Assembly (NCBI RefSeq): GCF_900176385.1
Contig: NZ_FWXN01000016.1
Span: 1 to 34,226, forward strand
Direction: 5' to 3'
Source of the DNA: Janibacter indicus
Lineage (GTDB): Bacteria > Actinomycetota > Actinomycetes > Actinomycetales > Dermatophilaceae
Length of the DNA stretch: 34,226 bases
Notes under the pieces: model-generated
The model's database searches: none
Told to the model about the DNA's origin: nothing
What the model saw: the letters and a program-made list of their open reading frames with translations, nothing else
Part shown: in pieces, positions 7,308 to 17,186 of the stretch
How positions within the stretch are numbered: position 1 is the stretch's first letter
How the letters are laid out: each line of letters opens with the position of its first letter
Translations under genes and position numbers: made by a program

Positions 7308-8303
7308 GTGACCGATCCCTCCGCATCCCCCGTTCGGCTGCACGTCGTGAGCGGCAAGGGCGGCACCGGCAAGACGACCGTCGCCACGGCGATGGCGCTG
7401 GCTCTCGCCGCCCGCGGGCAGCGCGTGCTGCTCGCGGAGGTCGAGGGCCGGCAGGGGATCTCGCAGGTCCTCGACGTGGCCCCGCTCGGCACCGAGGAGC
7501 GCACGGTGGTCACCGACCCCTCCGGCGGCGAGGTCGTCGGGCTGTCGGTCGATGCCAAGACCGCGCTGCTCGAGTACCTGCAGAAGTTCTACAAGCTCGG
7601 CCGCGCCGGCTCGGTGCTGGAGAAGGTCGGGGCGGTGGACTTCGCGACGACGATCGCCCCGGGTGTGCGCGACGTGCTGCTCATCGGGCGCGTCTACGAG
7701 GCGGTCGGCCGCGTGACGAAGGGGGCGAAGAAGCGCCCCGCGTACGACGCCGTCGTCCTCGACGCCCCGCCGACCGGCCGGATCGGCCGCTTCCTCAACG
7801 TCAACTCCGAGGTGTCGGAGGTGGCCAGGGTCGGCCCCGTGCGCAACCAGGCCGACTCGATCACCCGGCTGCTGCAGAGCCCGATGACCGCGGTGCACCT
7901 CGTGACCCTCCTCGAGGAGATGCCGGTGCAGGAGACCAAGGACGCCATCGACGAGCTCGGCGGGCTCTCCCTTCGCGTCGGGTCGGTCGTCGCCAACGGT
8001 GTGCGCCAACCCCTCGTCGCCGACGAGGACGCCGAGGCCGTCGCCGACCAGGACCCCACGGTGCGCGCCGCGCTGGAGGAGGCCCTCGCCGCCGTCGAGG
8101 TCACGGCGCGCCCGGCCATCGTCGCGGGGCTCCTCGCGGAGGGTGCCGACCACGTGGACCGCGCCCGGCTGCAGGCCGAGCAGCACGACGTCCTGGGCGA
8201 GCTCGACGTCCCGGTCAGGGTGCTGCCCCACCTGCCCGACGGCGTCGAGTCCGGCGGGCTGCGCCTCCTCGCCGACCACCTCGACGAGCAGGGAGCCATC
8301 TGA
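7308..8303 (+). CDS. ArsA/Get3-like anion-transporting ATPase, first subunit
   Basis: This is a 331-aa P-loop ATPase of the ArsA/Get3/MinD (SIMIBI) class. The deviant Walker A SGKGGTGKTT, with its signature lysine, is at about residue 15. LLAEVEGRQGIS is in the switch region, and LDAPPTGRIGRF carries the Asp of Walker A'/switch II. The C-terminal third is helical. It forms an overlapping pair with the next ATPase, as Rv3679-Rv3680 do in M. tuberculosis, where the two are thought to act together. No arsenite genes are nearby, so arsenic export is unlikely. The GTG start at 7308 is chosen because it directly precedes homology. Confidence 0.9.
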   Translation: MTDPSASPVRLHVVSGKGGTGKTTVATAMALALAARGQRVLLAEVEGRQGISQVLDVAPLGTEERTVVTDPSGGEVVGLSVDAKTALLEYLQKFYKLGRAGSVLEKVGAVDFATTIAPGVRDVLLIGRVYEAVGRVTKGAKKRPAYDAVVLDAPPTGRIGRFLNVNSEVSEVARVGPVRNQADSITRLLQSPMTAVHLVTLLEEMPVQETKDAIDELGGLSLRVGSVVANGVRQPLVADEDAEAVADQDPTVRAALEEALAAVEVTARPAIVAGLLAEGADHVDRARLQAEQHDVLGELDVPVRVLPHLPDGVESGGLRLLADHLDEQGAI

Positions 8304-9451
8304 TGGCGAAGGACACCGGCCTCGACCTGGACGCCGTCATCGGGGACCCCGAGCGGAGGATCATCGTCTGCTGCGGGTCCGGCGGGGTCGGCAAGACGAC
8401 GACCGCCGCCGCACTCGCGGTCCGCGCCGCGGAGCAGGGCCGCCGGGTCGTCGTGCTGACCATCGACCCCGCGCGTCGGCTGGCCCAGTCGCTCGGGCTC
8501 GACGAGCTCGACAACACCCCGCGCCCGGTCACCGACATCGACACCTCCGCCGGCGGTTCGCTCGACGCGATGATGCTCGACATGAAGCGCACCTTCGACG
8601 AGGTCGTCGAGGCGCACGCGGCCCCGGACAAGGCCGCCCAGATCCTCGCCAACCCCTTCTACATCGCCGTGTCGAGCTCCTTCGCCGGGACGCAGGAGTA
8701 CATGGCCATGGAAAAGCTCGGGCAGCTGAGGGGGCAGATGGCCGAGGGCACGCAGGACTGGGACCTCGTCGTCGTCGACACCCCGCCGTCGCGGTCGGCC
8801 CTGGACTTCCTCGACGCACCCAAGCGCCTCGGGTCCTTCCTCGACGGCCGCTTCATCCGTCTGCTCTCCGCCCCGGCCAAGGTCGGCGGGCGGGCCTCGC
8901 TCAAGGTCTTCAGCGCGGGGGTCTCGCTGGCGAGCGGGATCATGACCAAGCTGCTCGGCGGCGAGTTCCTCCGCGACGTGCAGACCTTCGTCGCGGCGAT
9001 GGACACGATGTTCGGCGGCTTCCGCCAGCGCGCCGACCAGACCTATGCCCTCCTCTCGCGGCCCGAGACCGCCTTCGTCGTCGTCGCCGCCCCCGAGCGC
9101 GATGCGATGCGCGAGGCGGGATTCTTCATCGAGCGCCTGGCGAGCGACCGGATGCCGCTGGCCGGCGTCCTCGTCAACCGCGTGCACACCACGGCCGCCA
9201 AGCAGCTGAGCGCCGGCCGCGCCGAGGACGCCGCCGCGGCCCTCGACGAGCTCGGCGGCCACGAGCTGGCCGCCTCGCTCCTGCGGGTGCACGTCGAGGT
9301 CGCCGAGACCGCCGCACGGCACCGGGCGATGATCACCCGCTTCCGCACCTCGCACCCGGGCGTCCCGACGGCCGCGGTACCGGCCCAGCCCCTCGACATC
9401 CACGACCTCGACGGGCTGCGGGCGATCGGCAGCGCACTCGGCGGGCGCTGA
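8303..9451 (+). CDS. ArsA/Get3-like ATPase, second subunit with altered signature lysine
   Basis: This 382-aa partner ATPase overlaps the first by one base (TGATG). Its Walker A is CGSGGVGKTTTAAA: the catalytic P-loop Lys is kept, but the signature lysine two residues after the first Gly (GKGG in the partner) is Ser. VLTIDPARRLAQSLG and VDTPPSRSALDFL are typical of the ArsA branch. The C-terminal half contains FMMDM-like helices and VNRVHTTAAKQL, the adenine-binding region. A heterodimer in which one site is regulatory is a reasonable inference from the residue difference. The cellular substrate is unknown. Confidence 0.9.
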   Translation: MAKDTGLDLDAVIGDPERRIIVCCGSGGVGKTTTAAALAVRAAEQGRRVVVLTIDPARRLAQSLGLDELDNTPRPVTDIDTSAGGSLDAMMLDMKRTFDEVVEAHAAPDKAAQILANPFYIAVSSSFAGTQEYMAMEKLGQLRGQMAEGTQDWDLVVVDTPPSRSALDFLDAPKRLGSFLDGRFIRLLSAPAKVGGRASLKVFSAGVSLASGIMTKLLGGEFLRDVQTFVAAMDTMFGGFRQRADQTYALLSRPETAFVVVAAPERDAMREAGFFIERLASDRMPLAGVLVNRVHTTAAKQLSAGRAEDAAAALDELGGHELAASLLRVHVEVAETAARHRAMITRFRTSHPGVPTAAVPAQPLDIHDLDGLRAIGSALGGR

Positions 9452-9525
9452 CCCCCTTCGTCGGCCGTCGCCATCCCCGCGCGGGCTCCCCCGGACGCAC
9501 AGGTTGCCCGGTTACCCTGTGCCGC

Positions 9526-12093
<2,568 letters not shown>

Positions 12094-12101
12094 CCCATGA
12101 C

Positions 12102-12143
12102 CGAAGGGGGGAGGTCACCGGCGACGGTGACCTCCCCCCTTCG
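12102..12143. terminator. Bidirectional 18-bp hairpin terminator
   Basis: A perfect inverted repeat (CGAAGGGGGGAGGTCACC at 12102-12119, complement at 12126-12143) has a 6-nt loop. It lies between convergent ponA2 and the yqeY-like gene, ending 9 bp after the ponA2 stop and 16 bp before the other stop. The base is again CGAAGGG; there is no T-run. Confidence 0.9.
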
Positions 12144-12159
12144 TCATGTGCTGGCCGGG

Positions 12160-12618
12160 TCAGCCCGCCAGACGCGCCTTGACCTTGGCAGCGATGGCCC
12201 CGCCATCGGCACGGCCGGCGGCCTCGGCCTGCGCGGCCTTCATCACCTGACCCATCTGGGCCATCGACGTCGCGCCGACCTGCTCGATGGCGCGGTCGAC
12301 GATCGCGGTGAGCTCGTCGTCGCCGAGCTGGGCCGGCAGGTAGGTCTCGAGGACCGCGAGCTCGGCCTCCTCGCGCTCGGCCAGCTCGGGGCGGCCGGCG
12401 TCGCGGTAGGCGGTGGCCGACTCCTTGCGCTTCTTGGCCTCCTTGGCCACGACCTTGAGCGTCTCGTCGTCGCTGAGCTCGCGCGCCGACTCGCCCGACA
12501 CCTCGGCATTGCTGATCCCCGTGAGCACCATGCGCAGGGTGGCGACGCGCACCTGCTCGCGGGCCCGCATCGCGGTGTGGAGGTCGTGCTGGAGGGTGGC
12601 CTTGAGGGTGTCGGTCAT
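12160..12618 (-). CDS. GatB/YqeY-domain protein
   Basis: This 152-aa protein of the YqeY family is related to the C-terminal tRNA-binding domain of GatB. It starts MTDTLKATLQHDLHTAMRAR. ISNAEVSGESARELSDDETL and RPELAEREEAELAVLETYLP are characteristic, and the tail MGQVMKAAQAEAAGRADGG is the YqeY conserved end. I chose the ATG at 12618 over the in-frame ATG at 12645 because homology starts there and the extra residues are atypical. The biochemical role of free-standing YqeY proteins is not established. It is divergent from the metallophosphoesterase, with a perfect inverted repeat in between. Confidence 0.92.
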   Translation of the reverse strand: MTDTLKATLQHDLHTAMRAREQVRVATLRMVLTGISNAEVSGESARELSDDETLKVVAKEAKKRKESATAYRDAGRPELAEREEAELAVLETYLPAQLGDDELTAIVDRAIEQVGATSMAQMGQVMKAAQAEAAGRADGGAIAAKVKARLAG

Positions 12619-12637
12619 GACTCGATTGTGGCAGCAC

Positions 12638-12674
12638 GGGCACATCTGCTCGATCGCTTTGCCAAGATGTGCCC
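12638..12674. promoter_or_regulatory. 10-bp inverted repeat in a divergent promoter region
   Basis: GGGCACATCT (12638-12647) and AGATGTGCCC (12665-12674) are perfect complements 17 bp apart, in the 57-bp gap between the divergent yqeY-like and metallophosphoesterase genes. This is the geometry of a dimeric-repressor operator. It ends immediately before the GTG at 12676 and swallows the alternative ATG at 12667. Confidence 0.5.
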
Positions 12675-12675
12675 C

Positions 12676-13614
12676 GTGACCACCACTTCCGTGACGCGCG
12701 TCGTGGCCGGGACGGCCGCGGCCGGTGCTGCCGCGCTCGCATGGGGCGTGCTCGTCGAGCCGCGCCTGTTCACCCTGCGGCGCTTCACCGTGCCGGTACT
12801 ACCCGCTGACGCCCTGCCGGTGCGGATCCTGCAGGTGAGCGACATCCACATGGTGCCGGGGCAGCAGGCCAAGACGGAGTGGATCCGGGGGCTGGCCGCG
12901 CTCGAGCCGGACCTCGTGGTCAACACCGGCGACAACCTCAGCCACCTCGAGGCGGTGCCGGCGGCCCTCGACGCCCTCGCGCCGCTGCTCGAGCGGCCCG
13001 GCGTCTTCGTCATGGGGTCCAACGACTACCACGCCCCCGTGCCCAAGAACCCGGCCCGCTACCTGACCAAGGACCACGCCAAGGTCGTCGGTTCGCGGGT
13101 GGAGCTGCCGACCGAGGAGCTGCGCGAGGGCATGGCCTCGCGGGGCTGGGTCGACCTCGACAACGCCCGCACGAGCCTGACCGTGGCCGGCTCCCGTCTC
13201 GACCTGGTCGGTGTCGACGACCCGCACATCCACCGGGACGACTACGCCGCGGTGGGCGCGCCGGCCGACCCGGCCGCCACGACACTGGGCGTCACCCACG
13301 CTCCCTACCAGCGGGTCCTCGACGCCATGACGGGCGATGGCGCCCGGCTGGTCATCGCCGGGCACACGCACGGCGGCCAGCTCTGCGTGCCGGGCGTGGG
13401 TGCGCTCGTCACCAACTGCGACCTGGACCGCCGCCGGGCGAAGGGGGTCTCCCGCTGGTGGCCGGGTGCCGGCGCCGGCGGCGCAGCTCCCGCCGACGCC
13501 GCCTGGTTGCACGTGTCGGCCGGCCTCGGTGCCTCCCGCTTCGCTCCGGTGCGCTTCGCGTGCCGACCCGAGGCCACCCTGCTCACCCTCGTCCCCGAAG
13601 GGCCTGCCCGATGA
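12676..13614 (+). CDS. Metallophosphoesterase, membrane-anchored
   Basis: The 312-aa protein is of the calcineurin-like phosphoesterase superfamily (YkuE/YaeI-like). It has an N-terminal hydrophobic segment (about residues 5-25) that anchors or exports it. The metal motifs in order are LQVSDIHM (D-x-H), NTGDN (GD), GSNDYH (in place of the usual GNHD/E), a VTHAPY His and IAGHTHGGQ. All five metal-binding blocks are present. Some relatives hydrolyse UDP-diacylglucosamine or phospholipid-linked substrates; the substrate here is unknown. The start may be GTG 12676 (used here) or ATG 12667, which lies inside the inverted repeat. The position matches Rv3683. Its stop overlaps the next ATG. Confidence 0.92.
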   Translation: MTTTSVTRVVAGTAAAGAAALAWGVLVEPRLFTLRRFTVPVLPADALPVRILQVSDIHMVPGQQAKTEWIRGLAALEPDLVVNTGDNLSHLEAVPAALDALAPLLERPGVFVMGSNDYHAPVPKNPARYLTKDHAKVVGSRVELPTEELREGMASRGWVDLDNARTSLTVAGSRLDLVGVDDPHIHRDDYAAVGAPADPAATTLGVTHAPYQRVLDAMTGDGARLVIAGHTHGGQLCVPGVGALVTNCDLDRRRAKGVSRWWPGAGAGGAAPADAAWLHVSAGLGASRFAPVRFACRPEATLLTLVPEGPAR

Positions 13615-14102
13615 ACCTGCGTGAAGCCGCCTCCCTCGTCGCGGCAGCCGTCTTCGCCGGCGGCACCTCGACCTGGGCGATCGCGAGCGCCGCCCCGGCG
13701 GTGGACCTGCCCCCGGCTCCGACGCTGTCGACGAGCACGTCGAGCAGCTCGTCCTCCTCGTCGACCTCTCGGACACGGACGTCGAGTTCGAGCACCTGGT
13801 CGAGCACCTCGTCGACGACCTCGACGACCTCGACGACCACCGAGGAGCCGGCGTCCGAGCCGACGACGACCGAGGAGGTCGTGCCGGAGCCGACGACGAC
13901 GGCTCCTCCGCCCACGGAGACCTGGACTCCTCCGGTCGAGACGACCCCGTGGACCCCGCCGCCCGCCGAGACGACTCCGTGGACCCCGCCGGCCACCGAG
14001 ACCGCCCCTGTCGACCCCGGGGTCACCGAGACCACCCCGACCGACGAGGTCACCGAGACACTGCCCTACGACCCGTCCACGCAGACGGACCAGATGCCCT
14101 GA
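13611..14102 (+). CDS. Secreted Ser/Thr/Pro-rich low-complexity protein
   Basis: This 163-aa protein starts MNLREAASLVAAAVFAGG, a signal-peptide or single-anchor N-terminus followed by an ASAAP cleavage-like site near residue 28. The rest is low-complexity: a Ser/Thr tract (about 38-75), TTTEE and EEVVPEPTTT blocks, and three near-repeats of WTPPxxETTP (about 105-135). No domain is recognised. It could be a cell-wall-spanning linker or an O-glycosylated surface protein. The ATGA overlap with the metallophosphoesterase stop indicates an operon. The extreme composition makes homology searches unreliable, but the reading frame has the codon bias of its neighbours and a coupled start. Confidence 0.72.
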   Translation: MNLREAASLVAAAVFAGGTSTWAIASAAPAVDLPPAPTLSTSTSSSSSSSSTSRTRTSSSSTWSSTSSTTSTTSTTTEEPASEPTTTEEVVPEPTTTAPPPTETWTPPVETTPWTPPPAETTPWTPPATETAPVDPGVTETTPTDEVTETLPYDPSTQTDQMP

Positions 14103-14108
14103 GCCCGA

Positions 14109-14139
14109 TTGTCGATCCGGGCGGCGACTGGGTTATCCT
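14109..14139 (+). promoter_or_regulatory. Probable tRNA-Pro promoter
   Basis: TTGTCG (14109-14114) and TATCCT (14134-14139) are 19 bp apart, and the -10 ends 38 bp before the mature tRNA 5' end. The order and distance fit a housekeeping-sigma promoter for the tRNA. Confidence 0.45.
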
Positions 14140-14177
14140 TCCTTGGCGCCGCTCGGAGACGAGGGGCGCAGGCACCA

Positions 14178-14251
14178 CGGGGTGTGGCGCAGCTTGGTAG
14201 CGCGCGTCGTTCGGGACGACGAGGCCGCAGGTTCAAATCCTGTCACCCCGA
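14178..14251 (+). tRNA. tRNA-Pro (anticodon CGG)
   Basis: A complete 74-nt cloverleaf can be drawn. The acceptor arm CGGGGTG pairs with CACCCCG, and the D arm contains the AGCTTGGTAG loop. The anticodon stem CGTCG/CGACG holds loop TTCGGGA, placing CGG at positions 34-36 (reads CCG). The T arm contains GGTTCAAATCC. The discriminator is A and CCA is not encoded, so it must be added enzymatically. The accessory region starts immediately downstream, and tRNA 3' ends are common integration targets. No second copy of this 3' end is present in the window. Confidence 0.97.
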
Positions 14252-14256
14252 CCCGC

Positions 14257-14307
14257 CGAAACCGGCTCAGATCCGCTAGAAATGCGGGTCTGGGCCGGTT
14301 TTTGTTT
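14257..14307 (+). terminator. Intrinsic terminator of tRNA-Pro
   Basis: AAACCGGCTCAGATCCGC pairs with GCGGGTCTGGGCCGGTTT, with minor mismatches around a TAGAAAT loop, followed by TTTTTGTTT. This is the only classical stem plus T-run terminator that I can see in the core part. Confidence 0.88.
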
Positions 14308-14833
14308 GCCCTCTGGGCATAACTGGGACACAACGGCACAGCTCGCGGACAGCAAGGACCCCCGCGAGGCTGCCACCTCCGGGGGTCTGACGACAGCAAC
14401 TGAGAGGTGCTGACGTGAGACCTAGCGTAGCCATCCACGCTCCGCCCGTGAAGGGCGTCGAGCACCTGGCCGTGCACGCACGTGTCTCCTCTTGCTCGCC
14501 TGTGTCATCTCCTGTCACGGCGGGAGGTGGTGCCGCTGGGTAGCCCCGACCGCTCGACGCGGCGCTGGACAGGGCCTCAGCCGCGACACCAAAACGATCG
14601 ACGCCACCGGTGACTGACCTCCAGGTCTGCGAACCGGCGCAGACCGCCCCACGTAGTGCAGTGCACGGCCGTCGCGGGGTCTTGCGATCAGCTCGCTCTC
14701 GAATCGGGAGCGGGCCAGTCGGCGTGGGATGGAATCAACGTGAGGTCGGATCTTTGGGAGGGATTCCCACAGGTCTGCCCCTGGCCTGCCAGGGCCCCGC
14801 TCGACTGTCGGTCCTCACCGGCACACTCGGCCC
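14308..14833. other. Gene-free stretch at the core/island junction
   Basis: About 525 bp between the tRNA terminator and the first accessory gene contains no reading frame with a credible start, codon bias or family resemblance. One hairpin is visible: GACCCCCG (14357-14364) with CGGGGGTC (14380-14387). Base composition becomes less uniform here than in the core. It may be a decayed integration end, but no integrase remnant could be recognised. Confidence 0.5.
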
Positions 14834-15463
14834 ATGGAACTACCGACCGTCGTCGCTGTCGTCATCGCTGTCGTCTCCTTGCTCCTCAACATCGCGGCCG
14901 TGCTGATCTCGAAGTCGCAAGTAGCCGCAGCCAAGAGCCAGACGGAGGTCCAGCGACAGATCCATCGTGACTCGTCACAGCCCTATGTCTGGGCAGACAT
15001 CCGCCTGAACCCCGACGACGGCGCAACCCTCGACTGGGTCGTCGGCAACTCGGGCCCCACCGTGGCCACAGATGTGACATTCCGCGTCGACCCGCCGTTC
15101 GGTGACATACATCCACTCACCTCCGCGGCCATCGAACGCATGACGAACGGCATCGCGTCGCTCCCGCCGGGGCGGATCAATTGGTGGAGACTGGGAGCAA
15201 CCTACGACTTGATGAAGTCGACGGGCCCTCAACCGCGCACCATCACCATCGACGCGACGGGGCCGTTCGGCGCCCTCCCGACTTTGGAGTACGTCGTCGA
15301 CATCACCGACTTCCGTGAAGCCAATGTCCACCCCGATGGGAGCCTGCACCTGCTCGCCAAGGCCGTAGACCGCCGCCCTTCCGCGAAGGATGTATCAGCC
15401 CTCACGGGGGCGCTTCACCGCTTGGCAGAGCAGCGAGCAGACGATTCGTCGATAGGCGAGTGA
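14834..15463 (+). CDS. Membrane-anchored protein of unknown function
   Basis: This 209-aa protein has one strong N-terminal membrane helix (about residues 4-26, VVAVVIAVVSLLLNIAAVLI). A short polar coiled stretch follows (SKSQVAAAKSQTEVQRQIH), and then a soluble, probably beta-rich domain with PYVWADIRLNPDDG and WVVGNSGPTVATDV. That WVVGNSGPT segment resembles the beta-sandwich N-terminus of small single-pass proteins often found in mobile regions. I cannot assign a family. The ATG at 14834 has no strong RBS. It is a plausible real gene because the anchor and domain architecture are coherent. Confidence 0.65.
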   Translation: MELPTVVAVVIAVVSLLLNIAAVLISKSQVAAAKSQTEVQRQIHRDSSQPYVWADIRLNPDDGATLDWVVGNSGPTVATDVTFRVDPPFGDIHPLTSAAIERMTNGIASLPPGRINWWRLGATYDLMKSTGPQPRTITIDATGPFGALPTLEYVVDITDFREANVHPDGSLHLLAKAVDRRPSAKDVSALTGALHRLAEQRADDSSIGE

Positions 15464-15577
15464 GCGCAGCGCTTGCACAGGCTGGATGCGAACGGCTGGT
15501 TGCTCGGCGTCACCACGCAATCGATGGGACCCTTGCTCCGAGGCTTCTACTGAACGGCGAAGAAAACCTCAACCGAG

Positions 15578-16225
15578 ATGAGGAAGGTGACCAGCGAGGT
15601 GGGACCACGCTCCAGCGTTTGGGCCCTCATCGCGCTGCCGTTGCTCGGCGTCGGTCTGGGTGCGGTCAACGTCGCGGCCAACTTTGACCTCATCCCAGGC
15701 TCGTACTGGATGGCCAAGGTCGTCGGACGCGAGTGGGGATGGCTCCTCGCGGGGTTCGCCGCCGCGTGGGCCGGGAAGACGTGGAAGTCGTCGCTCGCTC
15801 GGGCTCTGACGTTGCTCGTCCCAGCCGTCGCGACTTACGTGGCCCTCGACGCCGCCATGATCGCCCGCACGATCGACGGCACCATCTCTGGTCCCGGTCT
15901 GGTCCTCGTCGAAGGCATCTTCTGGGAGGTTGCCGCGATCGTCGCGGCCGCGGGCCTGGCTGCAGTCCGTCGTCTGATCTCCGTAGACGGCCTTGTCGGG
16001 ATGGCGGCCACAGCCGCGCTCCCCACCTACATCGCCTACTCCGCCTGGACCGCTCGACGCAATGCCGTGCGGGCGGGAAACGATGACCCGGCCCTCATCG
16101 ACGTGACGAATGTTCTGCTGCCCGCGGCGCTCATCGTGGGCGCCGTCGCCACATTGGCCCGGGTGATGACGCAGCAGTCCAGCCAGCGCAAATCGCCAGG
16201 AGCCGATGTCTCCATGGACGCGTGA
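15578..16225 (+). CDS. Multi-pass membrane protein of unknown function
   Basis: This 215-aa protein has about five or six hydrophobic segments (approximately residues 14-36, 53-68, 72-95, 105-130, 135-155 and 178-198), separated by short charged loops such as AGKTWKSSLAR and YSAWTARRNAVRAGN. The C-terminus is polar. No family is recognised. The gene ends 69 bp before the left inverted end of the IS21-type element, so it may originally have had other neighbours. The start at the ATG 15578 is tentative; GTG at 15587 follows a GAGGAAG sequence but too closely. Confidence 0.6.
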   Translation: MRKVTSEVGPRSSVWALIALPLLGVGLGAVNVAANFDLIPGSYWMAKVVGREWGWLLAGFAAAWAGKTWKSSLARALTLLVPAVATYVALDAAMIARTIDGTISGPGLVLVEGIFWEVAAIVAAAGLAAVRRLISVDGLVGMAATAALPTYIAYSAWTARRNAVRAGNDDPALIDVTNVLLPAALIVGAVATLARVMTQQSSQRKSPGADVSMDA

Positions 16226-16293
16226 CCCTGTTCCCAGGCCCTTACGGCCCTTCGTGACTGACGTCGGCTGTCGGGCCCACTTGGCACTGGCTT

Positions 16294-16386
16294 CGGAGGT
16301 TTCGTCCGACACCGTTTGTAGGTGGGTTCTGACACCGCTGAGACGTGGTCTGGGCCGGCGATGGTGGTCTCCGCCGACACCGCCGC
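16294..16386. repeat. Left IS21 end with three GACACCG repeats
   Basis: The terminal inverted repeat is 16294-16319. GACACCG recurs at 16308, 16331 and 16376 in the same orientation. The first copy, GACACCGTTTG, differs by one base from the reverse complement of the right-end repeat CAAGCGGTGTC. The second, TGACACCGCT (16330-16339), is a perfect complement of the inner right-end copy. Confidence 0.7.
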
Positions 16387-16406
16387 TTCGCGCGCCTGAG
16401 CTGCGG

Positions 16407-17186
16407 TCAGGTCGTGCGCTGCTTTGCGGCTTGGGCCAGGCGGTAGGAGTCGGTGCCGGTCTCGAGGATGGTGCCGCCGAAGGTGAGACGGTCAACGATG
16501 GCAGCGCAGAGTCTGGGGTCGGTGAAGGTCTTGGTCCAGCCGCCGAAGGACTCGTTGGACGCGATCGCGACAGAGGCCTTCTCCTCGCGCTCGGTGAGGA
16601 CCTGGAACAACAGCTCGGCTCCGCGCCGGTCGAGTTGCATGTAGCCGAGTTCGTCGATGCACAGCAGGTCGACGCGACCGTAGCGGGCGATGGTCTTGGC
16701 GAGCGTCATCTCGTCGGCAGCCTCGACGAGCTCGTTGGCGAGTTGGGTCGCAAGGGTGTACTTGACCCGGTAGCCGGCCATGGCGGCCTCGGTGCCGAGG
16801 GCGATCAGCAGATGAGATTTGCCGGTGCCGGAGTCGCCGATGAGGCACAGCGGCTGGCCCTTCTGGACCCATTCGCACTTGGCGAGGGTGTGGATCACGG
16901 CGGGGTCGAGATTGGGGTTGGCGTCGAAGTCGAAGGCCCGCAGCGACTTCTCGCGCGGGAACTTGGCGGCCTTGATCCGACGCTCGGACCGGCGTCTGGC
17001 GCGATCGTCGCACTCGGCGAGCAGCACTTCGGCAAGGAACCCGCGGTAGGACATCTGCTCATGCCCGGCCCGGTCGGCGTAGTCGGCGAAGGAGTTGCGG
17101 ATGGTGGGCATCCGCAGCATCCGGCAGGCCTGGTCGATCGCGGCGTCGGCTGCTTCCTCTGTCATCCCTCGGCGCTTGGTGGTCAT
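16407..17186 (-). CDS. istB: IS21 helper ATPase IstB
   Basis: This is a 259-aa AAA+ (DnaA/DnaC-like) ATPase that assists IstA in transposition and target selection. Walker A is GDSGTGKSHLL (about residue 118). Walker B is LLCIDELGYM. Sensor motifs are IASNESFGGW and IVDRLTFGGTILET. The length is normal and no lesion is visible. The ATG at 17186 overlaps the istA stop (ATGA), the usual coupling in this family. The stop lies about 110 bp from the left terminal repeat, normal for the istB side of an IS21 element. Confidence 0.95.
   Translation of the reverse strand: MTTKRRGMTEEAADAAIDQACRMLRMPTIRNSFADYADRAGHEQMSYRGFLAEVLLAECDDRARRRSERRIKAAKFPREKSLRAFDFDANPNLDPAVIHTLAKCEWVQKGQPLCLIGDSGTGKSHLLIALGTEAAMAGYRVKYTLATQLANELVEAADEMTLAKTIARYGRVDLLCIDELGYMQLDRRGAELLFQVLTEREEKASVAIASNESFGGWTKTFTDPRLCAAIVDRLTFGGTILETGTDSYRLAQAAKQRTT

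Noticed and set aside
14133-14477. Minus-strand frame across tRNA-Pro containing a GVTGFEPAASSSRTT-like stretch
   Set aside because: This is a known misannotation type: the antisense translation of a tRNA gene gives that peptide. The tRNA is complete and explains the sequence.
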